Shown: piece by piece, positions 1 through 6,405 of the stretch
Position numbering within the stretch: the first letter of the stretch is position 1
Layout of the letters: each line of letters opens with the position of its first letter
Assembly (NCBI GenBank): GCA_024693415.1
Contig: JAILKX010000051.1
Location: 1 to 8,725 of the forward strand
From: Bacilli bacterium
Lineage (GTDB): Bacteria > Bacillota_I > Bacilli_A > RFN20 > CAG-826
Direction of reading: 5' to 3'
DNA length: 8,725 nt
Made by a program: the position numbers and the translations under genes
The notes under the pieces: generated by a model
What the model was told of the DNA's origin: nothing
Databases searched by the model: none
What the model saw: the letters and a program-made list of their open reading frames with translations, nothing else

Positions 1-1176
1 TGGTGCGGCCACGTCGTCACTTCCTTCGGCTACCAGGTCTACTGGAACTGGGAGGCCGACGAGAAGCTATACACCGGACTCAAGGACTTCATCGCCGAGC
101 TCAATAAAGACGGCGTGAGGTTCCTCGGCTACATCAATACCTTCTTAAAGGTCGACTCCTCGCAGTACAACTACGCCAAGGAGAATAACCTCTTGGTCCG
201 CCACAAGAAGGGCAACCCCTACCACATCAAGTCCACCACCTTCGAGGCCGGCATCGTCGACCTCACCAACCCGACCGCCTACGAGTGGTATAAGGGCATC
301 ATCAAGAAGAACATGATCGAATACGGCCTCTCCGGCTGGATGGCGGACTTCGGCGAATACCTGCCCACCAACTCGATCACCTATGGCGGCGACCCGCGCC
401 AGCTCCACAACCGCTGGCCGACCCTGTGGGCGAAATGCTGCTACGACGCGATCCACGAATGTGGCAAGGAAAACGAGGTGTTCTTCTTCAACCGCGCGGC
501 GTACGGCCACACCCTCAAATACACCAACTCCACCTGGAATGGCGACCAGCACGTCGACTATTCCGACGAATACGGCATGGGCAGCGTGATCCCCGGATCC
601 CTCTCCCTCGCCTGCTCCGGATGCGGCGTCGTCCACTCCGACATCGGCGGATACACCACCGTCATGTTCATGAGGCGCGACCCCGAGCTCATGAGGAGAT
701 GGTCCGAGATGAACGTCTTCACCCCGGTCTACCGCACCCATGAGGGCAACCGTCCGAAAGACAACGCCCAATTCGACCATCCGGAGGTCATCGAGGAGTT
801 CGCGAAGAACTCCCAGCTGTTCGCATCGCTCAAGCCCTATCGCGACCACGTCCTCAACCAGTACTATGAGGAAGCGGTCCCGGCGATGCGCCCCCTCTTC
901 TTCCACTTCGCGGAAGAGGAAGCCTACGTGACCCAGAGGGAATACCTGTTCGGCAGGGATGTCCTTGTGAGCCCGGTGCTCCGCCCAGGCGAGACAAAGC
1001 ACCGCGTATATCTGCCTGAACCCGAAATCGAATGGGTGCAGTTCTTCACCGGGAAGGTGTTCAAAGGCGGCGTCTATGAGGTCGATTCGCCTCTAGGCAT
1101 GCCGATCGCCTTCTACAGAAAAACATCAGACTTCGCCGAACTATTCGCATCGCTGTCCATCAAGAAAGGAGAATAA
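1..1176 (+). CDS. Sulfoquinovosidase, GH31 family (5' truncated)
   Basis: The open frame runs in from the left edge; 391 C-terminal residues are present. From family knowledge, this is a GH31 retaining alpha-glycosidase of the YihQ type, which releases sulfoquinovose from sulfoquinovosyl glycerol or diacylglycerol. By comparison with E. coli YihQ (recalled, about 678 aa), the window starts near residue 290 and the end is full length. The motif GWMADFGEYLP carries the nucleophile Asp (nt 346-348, YihQ D405). WNGDQ carries the acid/base Asp (nt 544-546, D472). Tyr of HSDIGGYTT (nt 652-654) matches Y508, and Trp at nt 43-45 matches W304. The spacing of these residues agrees with YihQ to within one residue. 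Oddity: the position of R301, which contacts the sulfonate, is Gln (nt 34-36). No signal peptide can be judged because the N-terminus is missing. The next gene starts 4 nt after the stop. Confidence 0.93.
   Translation, partial: WCGHVVTSFGYQVYWNWEADEKLYTGLKDFIAELNKDGVRFLGYINTFLKVDSSQYNYAKENNLLVRHKKGNPYHIKSTTFEAGIVDLTNPTAYEWYKGIIKKNMIEYGLSGWMADFGEYLPTNSITYGGDPRQLHNRWPTLWAKCCYDAIHECGKENEVFFFNRAAYGHTLKYTNSTWNGDQHVDYSDEYGMGSVIPGSLSLACSGCGVVHSDIGGYTTVMFMRRDPELMRRWSEMNVFTPVYRTHEGNRPKDNAQFDHPEVIEEFAKNSQLFASLKPYRDHVLNQYYEEAVPAMRPLFFHFAEEEAYVTQREYLFGRDVLVSPVLRPGETKHRVYLPEPEIEWVQFFTGKVFKGGVYEVDSPLGMPIAFYRKTSDFAELFASLSIKKGE
1165..1171 (+). promoter_or_regulatory. Ribosome binding site of the transaldolase gene
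   Basis: AAAGGAG lies over the last codons of the glycosidase gene, 9 nt before the ATG at 1181. It fixes that start and gives the transaldolase its own strong initiation signal inside the operon. Confidence 0.75.
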
Positions 1177-1180
1177 TCGC

Positions 1181-1861
1181 ATGAAATACTTCTTGGATTC
1201 CGCAAAACTGAATGAAATCGACTACGCCTACAAGGCCTATGGCATTGATGGCGTCACCACCAACCCCCGCCACATCATGGCCTCGGGCAAACCCTTCCTC
1301 ACCGCGATCACCGACATCGCCAACTGGGTCAAGGAAAACCACCTCGAAGGGAAGGACGTCTTCCCGGTCTCCGTTGAGATCAACCCCCACCTCGACAATG
1401 CCGAGGACATGGTCAAAGAGGCGAGGAAGATCTCCGCGCTCTGCGAGAACTTCGTCATCAAGATCCCCTGCAACCCCGAAGGCGTGAAGGCCGCTTTGGC
1501 CCTCGAGAAGGAAGGCATCCGCACCAACGTCACCCTCGTCTTCTCCGCCTCCCAGGCCATCCAGGCCGGCCGCGTCGGCGCGATGTTCGTCTCGCCGTTC
1601 CTCGGCTGGAAGGAATCCTCGGGCGAAGACTCCTACGGCTATATGGCCCAGATCGCCAATATCTATAAAGAAAAAGGATATAAGACCGAGATCATCGCCG
1701 CCGCCGTCCGCTCTGGCAAGCAGATCGCCGAAATGGCGGAGTTAGGCGTCGACATCATCACCGCCGGCCTCGCCGTCTACGAAGACTCCTTCAAGCACCC
1801 GTTCACCGACTACGGCCTCGGCATCTTCCAGAATTCCTGGGACAACACGAAGGGCAACTAA
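1181..1861 (+). CDS. Transaldolase, probable 6-deoxy-6-sulfofructose transaldolase
   Basis: A 226-aa class I aldolase of the small transaldolase / fructose-6-phosphate aldolase family (usual length 210-230). The N-terminal strand MKYFLDSA carries Asp6. GVTTNP (24-29) holds the conserved Asn28. FVIKIP (91-96) holds the Schiff-base Lys94. TNVTLVFS (115-122) and SPFLGW (138-143) match the later barrel strands of the family. Next to a sulfoquinovosidase and a sugar isomerase, the inferred reaction is splitting of 6-deoxy-6-sulfofructose, with transfer of dihydroxyacetone to glyceraldehyde 3-phosphate (giving fructose 6-phosphate) or erythrose 4-phosphate, and release of 3-sulfolactaldehyde. This is the SftT role of Bacillota sulfoglycolysis. 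The alternative, a housekeeping transaldolase, is less likely in this operon. Family call is very sure; the substrate is inferred from context. It is cytoplasmic. Confidence 0.9.
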   Translation: MKYFLDSAKLNEIDYAYKAYGIDGVTTNPRHIMASGKPFLTAITDIANWVKENHLEGKDVFPVSVEINPHLDNAEDMVKEARKISALCENFVIKIPCNPEGVKAALALEKEGIRTNVTLVFSASQAIQAGRVGAMFVSPFLGWKESSGEDSYGYMAQIANIYKEKGYKTEIIAAAVRSGKQIAEMAELGVDIITAGLAVYEDSFKHPFTDYGLGIFQNSWDNTKGN

Positions 1862-1862
1862 G

Positions 1863-2696
1863 ATGAAAGTCGCGTTCATCGGCCTTGGCATCATGGGGAT
1901 GCCGATGGCCACCAACATCTCCAAGAAATACGACCTGATCGGCTGCGACGTCGTCGAGAAAGAGACCCCGTTCCCGTTCACCAAATCCTATAAGGAATGC
2001 GTCGAAGGCCGCGACGTGATCATCTCGATGGTCCCGAAGTCCGAGCATGCCTTAGCCCTCTACGCCGAGCTCCGCAAATACCTGAAGCCCGGCCAGATCT
2101 GCATCGATATGTCGACCATCGCCGTCGCCGCGAGCCGCGAAATCGCCGCAAGCCTCGAAGCGATGGGCGTCGAGATGCTTGACTGCCCCGTCGTCAAGAG
2201 CCAGCCGGCCGCCGTCAAAGGCGAGCTCGGCATCTACGTCGGCGGCAAAGAGGAGGTCTTTGAAAAAGTCAGAGGCATCCTCGAATGCATGGGCAAGAAC
2301 ATCATCCGCATCGGCGACCACGGCACCGGCGCGCTCATGAAGATCCTCCACAACTCGCTCGTCGGCGAGATCCAAAACGGCGTCAACGAAGTCCTAGGCC
2401 TCGCCGAAAGCTGCGGCCTCGACCTCGAGAAAGTCGTCACCGCCTTCTCCTATGGCGGCGCCCAGAACTTCTACATGGACGGCAAGGCCAAGAACATCGA
2501 AAGCAGGACCTACCCCACCGCCTTCTCGGTCGCCAACATGAACAAGGACGTCCACTTCGCGATCGAGATCGCCGAAGCCCAAGGCAAGGAAATGCCCGCC
2601 CTCCATAACGTCGTGAAAGTCTATGAAGCGGCGATGGAGAAAGGCCTCGAGAGGCAAGACTTCTCCGCCACCTACGAAATCGTCAACCCCAAATAA
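1863..2696 (+). CDS. Probable 3-sulfolactaldehyde reductase (beta-hydroxyacid dehydrogenase family, YihU-like)
   Basis: A 277-aa NAD(P)-dependent dehydrogenase of the 3-hydroxyisobutyrate / tartronate-semialdehyde reductase family (usual length 285-300). The N-terminal Rossmann motif GLGIMGMPMA (7-16) binds the dinucleotide. DCPV (107-110) begins the substrate loop, and GALMKILHN (156-164) holds the likely catalytic Lys160 and Asn164. In E. coli YihU the loop after D-x-P-V reads GRTS, with the Arg binding the sulfonate of sulfolactaldehyde; here it reads VKSQ, with Lys112 at that place instead of the SGG of ordinary family members. The C-terminal ERQDFSA resembles YihU GRQDWSA. Inferred reaction: SLA + NAD(P)H to 2,3-dihydroxypropanesulfonate, which re-oxidises cofactor in a fermenting cell. 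It starts 1 nt after the transaldolase stop, with GAAGGG 8 nt before the ATG. The exact substrate is unproven. Confidence 0.85.
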   Translation: MKVAFIGLGIMGMPMATNISKKYDLIGCDVVEKETPFPFTKSYKECVEGRDVIISMVPKSEHALALYAELRKYLKPGQICIDMSTIAVAASREIAASLEAMGVEMLDCPVVKSQPAAVKGELGIYVGGKEEVFEKVRGILECMGKNIIRIGDHGTGALMKILHNSLVGEIQNGVNEVLGLAESCGLDLEKVVTAFSYGGAQNFYMDGKAKNIESRTYPTAFSVANMNKDVHFAIEIAEAQGKEMPALHNVVKVYEAAMEKGLERQDFSATYEIVNPK

Positions 2697-2708
2697 AGAA
2701 GACCAATT

Positions 2709-4046
2709 ATGAAAAAAGCCAAAATCGGTATCGTATGCACCGTCAGGAAGACATTCGACTTCGTGACCGCATTCGAGCTCTACAAGCAGAGAACGGCCGA
2801 GCTCATGAAGGATGACTCCGTCGAATGGGCCAACTACCCTGAGATGGTCATCGAGCAGAGCGACGCCGAAAAAGCGGGCGAATTCTTCATCCGCGAAAGG
2901 GTCGATGCCCTCATCATCGTCTCGGCGACGTTCCACCTCGGCCACCTCGCCCTGATCCTCAACAGGATGGTCCGCGTGCCCCTATTGCTCTGGGGCTACG
3001 ACGAACTTCCCTACGATGGCGGCAAGATCCGCCTGAACGCCGTCTGCGGCGTGAACCTGAACGCCTCGAACCTCTACAAAGGCGGCAACGACAATTTCAT
3101 CGTCCACGTCGGCAACGAAGTGGATGAGGATTGGATCAAGGCCGTCAAGATGATGGTTGCGCTCAAGACCACCAAGATCGGCCTCGTCGGCCACCACGCC
3201 GATGGCTTCTATAACGTCGGCGTCGATGAGCTCCACGTCTATCAGGAAATGGGCGTATTGCTCAACCACTATGAGCTCTCGCAGTTCTTCGGCGGCGAAG
3301 CTACCCCCGAGGAAGTTGCGGCGGAAAAAGCCAACGTCCTCAAGCTCTTCGACGTGAAGAAACTAAACGATTCTCAGGTCGAAAAGGTTGCAAAACTCGT
3401 GGTTGTCGCCTCGAAATTCATGAAACAGGAAGGCGTTGACGTCATCGCCATCCGCTGCTGGCCCGAGTTCGCGAGGACCTATGGCGTCTCGCCCTGCGCG
3501 ATGATGTCGATCCTCCAGAGCCGCAACATGCTCCTCGCCTGCGAAGGCGATATCGAAGCCGCGCTTTCGATGGTCGCGGTCAGGGCCGCGGGCGAGCCCA
3601 CCCCCTTCATGGCCGACCTCTCGCAGGTCAACTACACCGAGAACTACGCCTTGCTTTGGCACGATGGCGTCGCCCCGTGCAACCTGTGGGATGGCATCTG
3701 CAACAGGAGCCTTGAGACCTATTTCGCCGGCGGCAAAGGCGTCACCGCGGACTTCGTCCTCCACAAAGGACCGGTCTCGATCCTAAGAATCGACACCGCC
3801 AGGGGCAAAACCCGCCTCTTCTATGAAGAAGGCGAGGCGGTCCCGATGGAGAAACAGCTCTCCGGCACCTACGCCAAAGTCATCTTCGACCACCACATCT
3901 CCAAGGTGATCGATACCGTCGTCTACACCGGCGTCGCCCACCACGTCATCATGGGCTACGTCAAATATCGCACGGCGATGCGTTACCTCGCCCGCATCAT
4001 GGGCTGGGAGGTCATCGATGTCGATAAAGATTACTTCTCCAAGTAA
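2709..4046 (+). CDS. Sugar isomerase of the L-fucose/L-arabinose isomerase family, probable sulfoquinovose isomerase
   Basis: A 445-aa protein with the layout of the FucI/AraA superfamily. An N-terminal Rossmann-like region (about 5-170) contains SATFHLGH (72-79) and WGYDELPYDGG (95-105). The second half carries the metal site: Glu279 in ACEGDIEAA, Asp303 in MADLSQ and a His at 411 or 412 in AHHVIMGY, matching the Glu-Asp-His ligand set known for FucI. These enzymes interconvert aldoses and ketoses with Mn2+ or a similar metal. In this operon the inferred reaction is sulfoquinovose to 6-deoxy-6-sulfofructose (the SftI role), which feeds the transaldolase. An isomerase for another sugar cannot be excluded by sequence alone. 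The start lies 12 nt after the previous stop behind a weak AAAGAAGA site. Its 3' end overlaps the next gene by 29 bp. Confidence 0.85.
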   Translation: MKKAKIGIVCTVRKTFDFVTAFELYKQRTAELMKDDSVEWANYPEMVIEQSDAEKAGEFFIRERVDALIIVSATFHLGHLALILNRMVRVPLLLWGYDELPYDGGKIRLNAVCGVNLNASNLYKGGNDNFIVHVGNEVDEDWIKAVKMMVALKTTKIGLVGHHADGFYNVGVDELHVYQEMGVLLNHYELSQFFGGEATPEEVAAEKANVLKLFDVKKLNDSQVEKVAKLVVVASKFMKQEGVDVIAIRCWPEFARTYGVSPCAMMSILQSRNMLLACEGDIEAALSMVAVRAAGEPTPFMADLSQVNYTENYALLWHDGVAPCNLWDGICNRSLETYFAGGKGVTADFVLHKGPVSILRIDTARGKTRLFYEEGEAVPMEKQLSGTYAKVIFDHHISKVIDTVVYTGVAHHVIMGYVKYRTAMRYLARIMGWEVIDVDKDYFSK

Positions 4047-4620
4047 GGAGTACGGCTATTTCCTCGAGGGCGATTTCTCCGCCCTCCTGGAATACCTGAA
4101 GTCCACCCCGATCCCCGAGCAGGGAAACATCTATGTCAGGGATGATATTTCGATGCACGGGGTCAACGGATTCCGCTTCATCCAGGAAAAAGTCTTCGGG
4201 CTTGGGGCCATGGAAAGCGGCTACTGCAACGGGAACAACAAGAAACTCAATTGCCTCGAGTTCCACGCTTGCCCGGAAGCCGATCTGGCCTTGAACGACC
4301 AGATCCTCCTCCTCGCCCTGCCCAAAGACATCCACGATGGGGTCATCGACTCCAAAGACGTCATCGCCATCCGCCTCAAGGCCGGGCAATGCTTCGTCTT
4401 GAACCCCTACGTCCTCCACTTCTCTCCCTGCATGGACAACAACGTCCCCTTCCGCTGCGGCATCTTCCTCTCCGAGGGCACAAACCGCGACTTAGAAGGC
4501 CCGAAGTCCGATCCGACATTATGGAAGGAGAACAAGTGGCTCTACGCCCACAAAGAAACCGTCCAGGCCGCTAATGGGGCCTACGTCGGAATCGTCGGCG
4601 AAAACACCCTCGTCCCATGA
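4018..4620 (+). CDS. DUF4867 family protein, role in sulfoglycolysis unknown
   Basis: A 200-aa soluble protein that I recognise as DUF4867. Family-like blocks are KEYGYFLEG (10-18), TPIPEQGNIYV (30-40), GYCNGNN (68-74), CLEFHACPE (79-87) and YVLHFSPC (131-138). The spacing of Glu81, His83 and His134 resembles the ligand set of cupin-fold proteins, so a metal-binding beta barrel is plausible (inference). I recall DUF4867 members in other Bacillota SFT-type clusters, but the biochemical role is not established to my knowledge. Candidates are an SQ or SF mutarotase/epimerase, or a helper of the isomerase. The start at 4018 lies inside the isomerase gene and has a good GGGAGG site (4006-4011) 6 nt before it; no later ATG would preserve the KEYGYF block. 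Its stop overlaps the next start as ATGA. Confidence 0.82.
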   Translation: MSIKITSPSKEYGYFLEGDFSALLEYLKSTPIPEQGNIYVRDDISMHGVNGFRFIQEKVFGLGAMESGYCNGNNKKLNCLEFHACPEADLALNDQILLLALPKDIHDGVIDSKDVIAIRLKAGQCFVLNPYVLHFSPCMDNNVPFRCGIFLSEGTNRDLEGPKSDPTLWKENKWLYAHKETVQAANGAYVGIVGENTLVP

Positions 4621-5339
4621 GCCTCTACGAAATCCTCTTCATCCTCGTCATCTTCCTCTCGAACATCGTCCAAACCGTGACGGGGTTCGCGGGGACCGTA
4701 TTGGCGATGCCCTTCTCCATCGAATTGGTTGGGGAAGCGGTAGCGAAGCCCGTCCTCAATGTCGTGGCGATCGGCGTATGCCTATTCATCGTCATCATGC
4801 ATTTCAAGGAAATCGACTGGAAGTTGTTCCTGAAGATGATCGTCTTCATCGGAATCGGCTTCGCGGCCGGCATCGGGCTCTCCTATCTCCCGCATGACGC
4901 GCGCCTGTTCCTTAAGATCTATGGTGCGGTCGTCGTGGCGATAGGGGTGCTGTTCCTCATCATTCCACCGGAAAGGATGAAACTCCCGGATTGGGCGCTC
5001 TACACCATCCTCGTCCTCGGAGGCGTGCTCCACGCCCTCTACATCTCGGGCGGACCGCTCGTCATCATCTTCGCCACCATCAAAATCAAGGACAAGCACG
5101 CCTTCCGCGCCACCTTGTCCGCGATATGGGTTGTGCTGAATTCCATCTTGCTTGGCCAACAGGGCATGAATGGGATGCTCACCGCCCAAGTCGGTTGGCT
5201 CATCCTGATCGGGGGAGGCGTGACGCTCGCCTCCATCATCATCGGGCACTTCCTCGCGAAATACATGCCCAAGAAAGCGTTCATGATCGCCACTTACATC
5301 CTGCTGATCGTAAGCGGCGTCACACTACTCATCAAATGA
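4617..5339 (+). CDS. TauE/SafE family sulfonate exporter
   Basis: A 240-aa integral membrane protein of the TauE/SafE (DUF81) family, usual length 240-270. About seven to eight hydrophobic segments can be seen: near 5-25, 43-62, 69-90, 98-117, 126-154, 165-180, 189-211 and 219-239. The family repeat signature appears as TGFAGTVLAMP (22-32) and again as ISGGPL (143-148). Relatives export sulfite, sulfoacetate and other C2/C3 sulfonates. Here the likely cargo is the end product DHPS (or sulfolactate), which the cell does not use further and must excrete. There is no ribosome binding site: the start ATG shares ATGA with the stop of the DUF4867 gene, so translation is probably coupled. Family is sure; cargo and direction are inferred from the operon. 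Confidence 0.88.
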   Translation: MSLYEILFILVIFLSNIVQTVTGFAGTVLAMPFSIELVGEAVAKPVLNVVAIGVCLFIVIMHFKEIDWKLFLKMIVFIGIGFAAGIGLSYLPHDARLFLKIYGAVVVAIGVLFLIIPPERMKLPDWALYTILVLGGVLHALYISGGPLVIIFATIKIKDKHAFRATLSAIWVVLNSILLGQQGMNGMLTAQVGWLILIGGGVTLASIIIGHFLAKYMPKKAFMIATYILLIVSGVTLLIK

Positions 5340-6316
5340 CAACCAATAGATCGCAGAATAAAATCGTTGCCTTGCTCTTGAAGAAGGGCGCCGCCTCCAA
5401 GAAAGAGCTGTCTTTCGAGATGGGTCTTTCGCAGGCGGCTTTGACCATTTCCGCGCGACCCCTTATCGAAAATGGGGTCATTCAGATCGAAGGGAAGAAA
5501 GGCAACGGCAAGGCCGGGAGGAAGGAAGAGATGCTCTCCCTCAACCCCAATTATGGCTACTATTTGGGCTGCGATATCAAAGAGACCTCCATCACCGTGT
5601 CCACCATGGATTTCGCGGGTCACTTGACCTTCGAGAAGAAATGCCGGACCGGGGATGAGGCGATCCTCGTCATCGAAACCCTCATCAAGGACGGCGCCCC
5701 GCTTGGGGTCGGCGCGATCCACCGCAAGAGCAAGGCAAGCGAAAAGGCATCCGAATTCATCGCGCGCCTATCCGCCTTGCCTATTCCTGCGCCGCGCAAG
5801 GTCAACAACGTCGAATCCCTCGCCGCGATCTACCGCTTCTACCACGAAGAGGCAACGAACTTCCTTCTCATCAAATATGGGCCTGGCGTTGGCAGCTGCA
5901 TCTATGCTAACGGCGCGCCAATATTAAGAAGCAACGGCGTGAAAAGCGAAATCGGCCATGCCTTCCTAAGCGATGGCAGGCGGCTCGAAGACGCGGTCTC
6001 CTTCTCCTCGCTCCTCCACGAGGACATCGAGGAAAGGGAAGGTGCCGAGCTCATCTACCGCGACGAGAAGCTCCTGAACGCCGCTTTGCAGGGCCTCGCC
6101 CTTGCGATCGTCGACGCCGATGCGCTCCTCGCCCTCGACAAGATCGTCTTCGCGGGCATATTGCTCTCGAAGGAAGACATCAAGGAAAAGATCGGCAAGA
6201 TGGTCCTCGCCTACGACCCAAGCTTCGATGTCTCGAAGATCTCGATCTACCCCGACTACGAGGAGAAGAACCGGGAAAAAGCCTGCCTCGAAGTGATGCT
6301 CGAAGATTATAATTAA
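5336..6316 (+). CDS. ROK-family transcriptional repressor, probable local regulator of the sulfoquinovose operon
   Basis: A 326-aa protein. Residues 5-52 look like a winged helix-turn-helix domain (KKELSFEMGLSQAALTISARP), followed by a ROK (NagC/Mlc-type) ligand-binding domain. Recognisable ROK blocks are YYLGCDIKETSI (75-86, normally DIGGT), VNNVESLAA (156-164), YGPGVGS (181-187) and SEIGHAF (204-210). The EIGH motif is kept, but the zinc-binding CxCGxxGC cysteines that normally follow are absent (SDGRRLED instead). The degraded DIGGT motif argues against sugar kinase activity. The protein is shorter than usual ROK repressors (about 370-400). The start overlaps the exporter stop as ATGA with no ribosome binding site, so it is probably translationally coupled. 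Inference: it senses SQ or a pathway intermediate and represses the operon from an operator upstream of this window. Confidence 0.82.
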   Translation: MTTNRSQNKIVALLLKKGAASKKELSFEMGLSQAALTISARPLIENGVIQIEGKKGNGKAGRKEEMLSLNPNYGYYLGCDIKETSITVSTMDFAGHLTFEKKCRTGDEAILVIETLIKDGAPLGVGAIHRKSKASEKASEFIARLSALPIPAPRKVNNVESLAAIYRFYHEEATNFLLIKYGPGVGSCIYANGAPILRSNGVKSEIGHAFLSDGRRLEDAVSFSSLLHEDIEEREGAELIYRDEKLLNAALQGLALAIVDADALLALDKIVFAGILLSKEDIKEKIGKMVLAYDPSFDVSKISIYPDYEEKNREKACLEVMLEDYN

Positions 6317-6371
6317 GGCCGAATTCGATGTACGTCCTCGCGTATTTCCGAAAATTCGGTCTTTTTCTTTT
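6317..6371 (+). terminator. Rho-independent-type terminator of the sulfoquinovose operon
   Basis: GGCCGAATT (6317-6325), right after the repressor stop, can pair with AATTCGGTC (6353-6361) as a 9-bp stem with one G-U pair. A smaller hairpin, CCGA-AAAT-TCGG (6348-6359), competes with it. Both run directly into TTTTTCTTTT (6362-6371). The long loop of the outer stem makes its strength uncertain. Confidence 0.65.
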
Positions 6372-6398
6372 GAGTATTGGAGCAAAAGCAAAGATAAT
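6370..6398 (+). promoter_or_regulatory. SigmaA/sigma70-type promoter of the ABC-F gene
   Basis: The -35 box TTGAGT (6370-6375), a 17-bp spacer and the -10 box GATAAT (6393-6398) form a good promoter. The -10 ends 7 nt before the ATG at 6406, so transcription should begin at or beside the start codon and give a leaderless mRNA. The -35 box starts within the T-tract of the preceding terminator. Confidence 0.68.
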
Positions 6399-6405
6399 TG
6401 TTGCC

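Noticed and set aside
145..1002. Minus-strand open frame of 285 codons opposite the sulfoquinovosidase gene
   Set aside because: It lies wholly antisense to a GH31 gene with clear catalytic motifs, and its composition (rich in V, G, E, D, R) is what C/G-rich third positions produce on the opposite strand. No domain is recognisable.
1181..1861. Reading the transaldolase as part of a pentose phosphate operon
   Set aside because: No other pentose phosphate gene is nearby, and all neighbours fit sulfonated sugar use.
2394..2945. Minus-strand open frame of 183 codons across the reductase/isomerase junction
   Set aside because: Antisense to two well-supported genes, low-complexity composition, no ribosome binding site or known motif.
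4991..5335. N-terminal extension of the repressor reading frame back to 4991
   Set aside because: The extension overlaps the exporter gene in another frame and has Arg/His/Pro-rich shadow composition. The ATG at 5336 gives a normal winged-helix N-terminus and an ATGA junction.
6328..6405. Earlier start for the ABC-F protein at 6328
   Set aside because: The 26 extra residues are encoded by the terminator and promoter region and precede the normal ABC-F N-terminus MALLELQDI.
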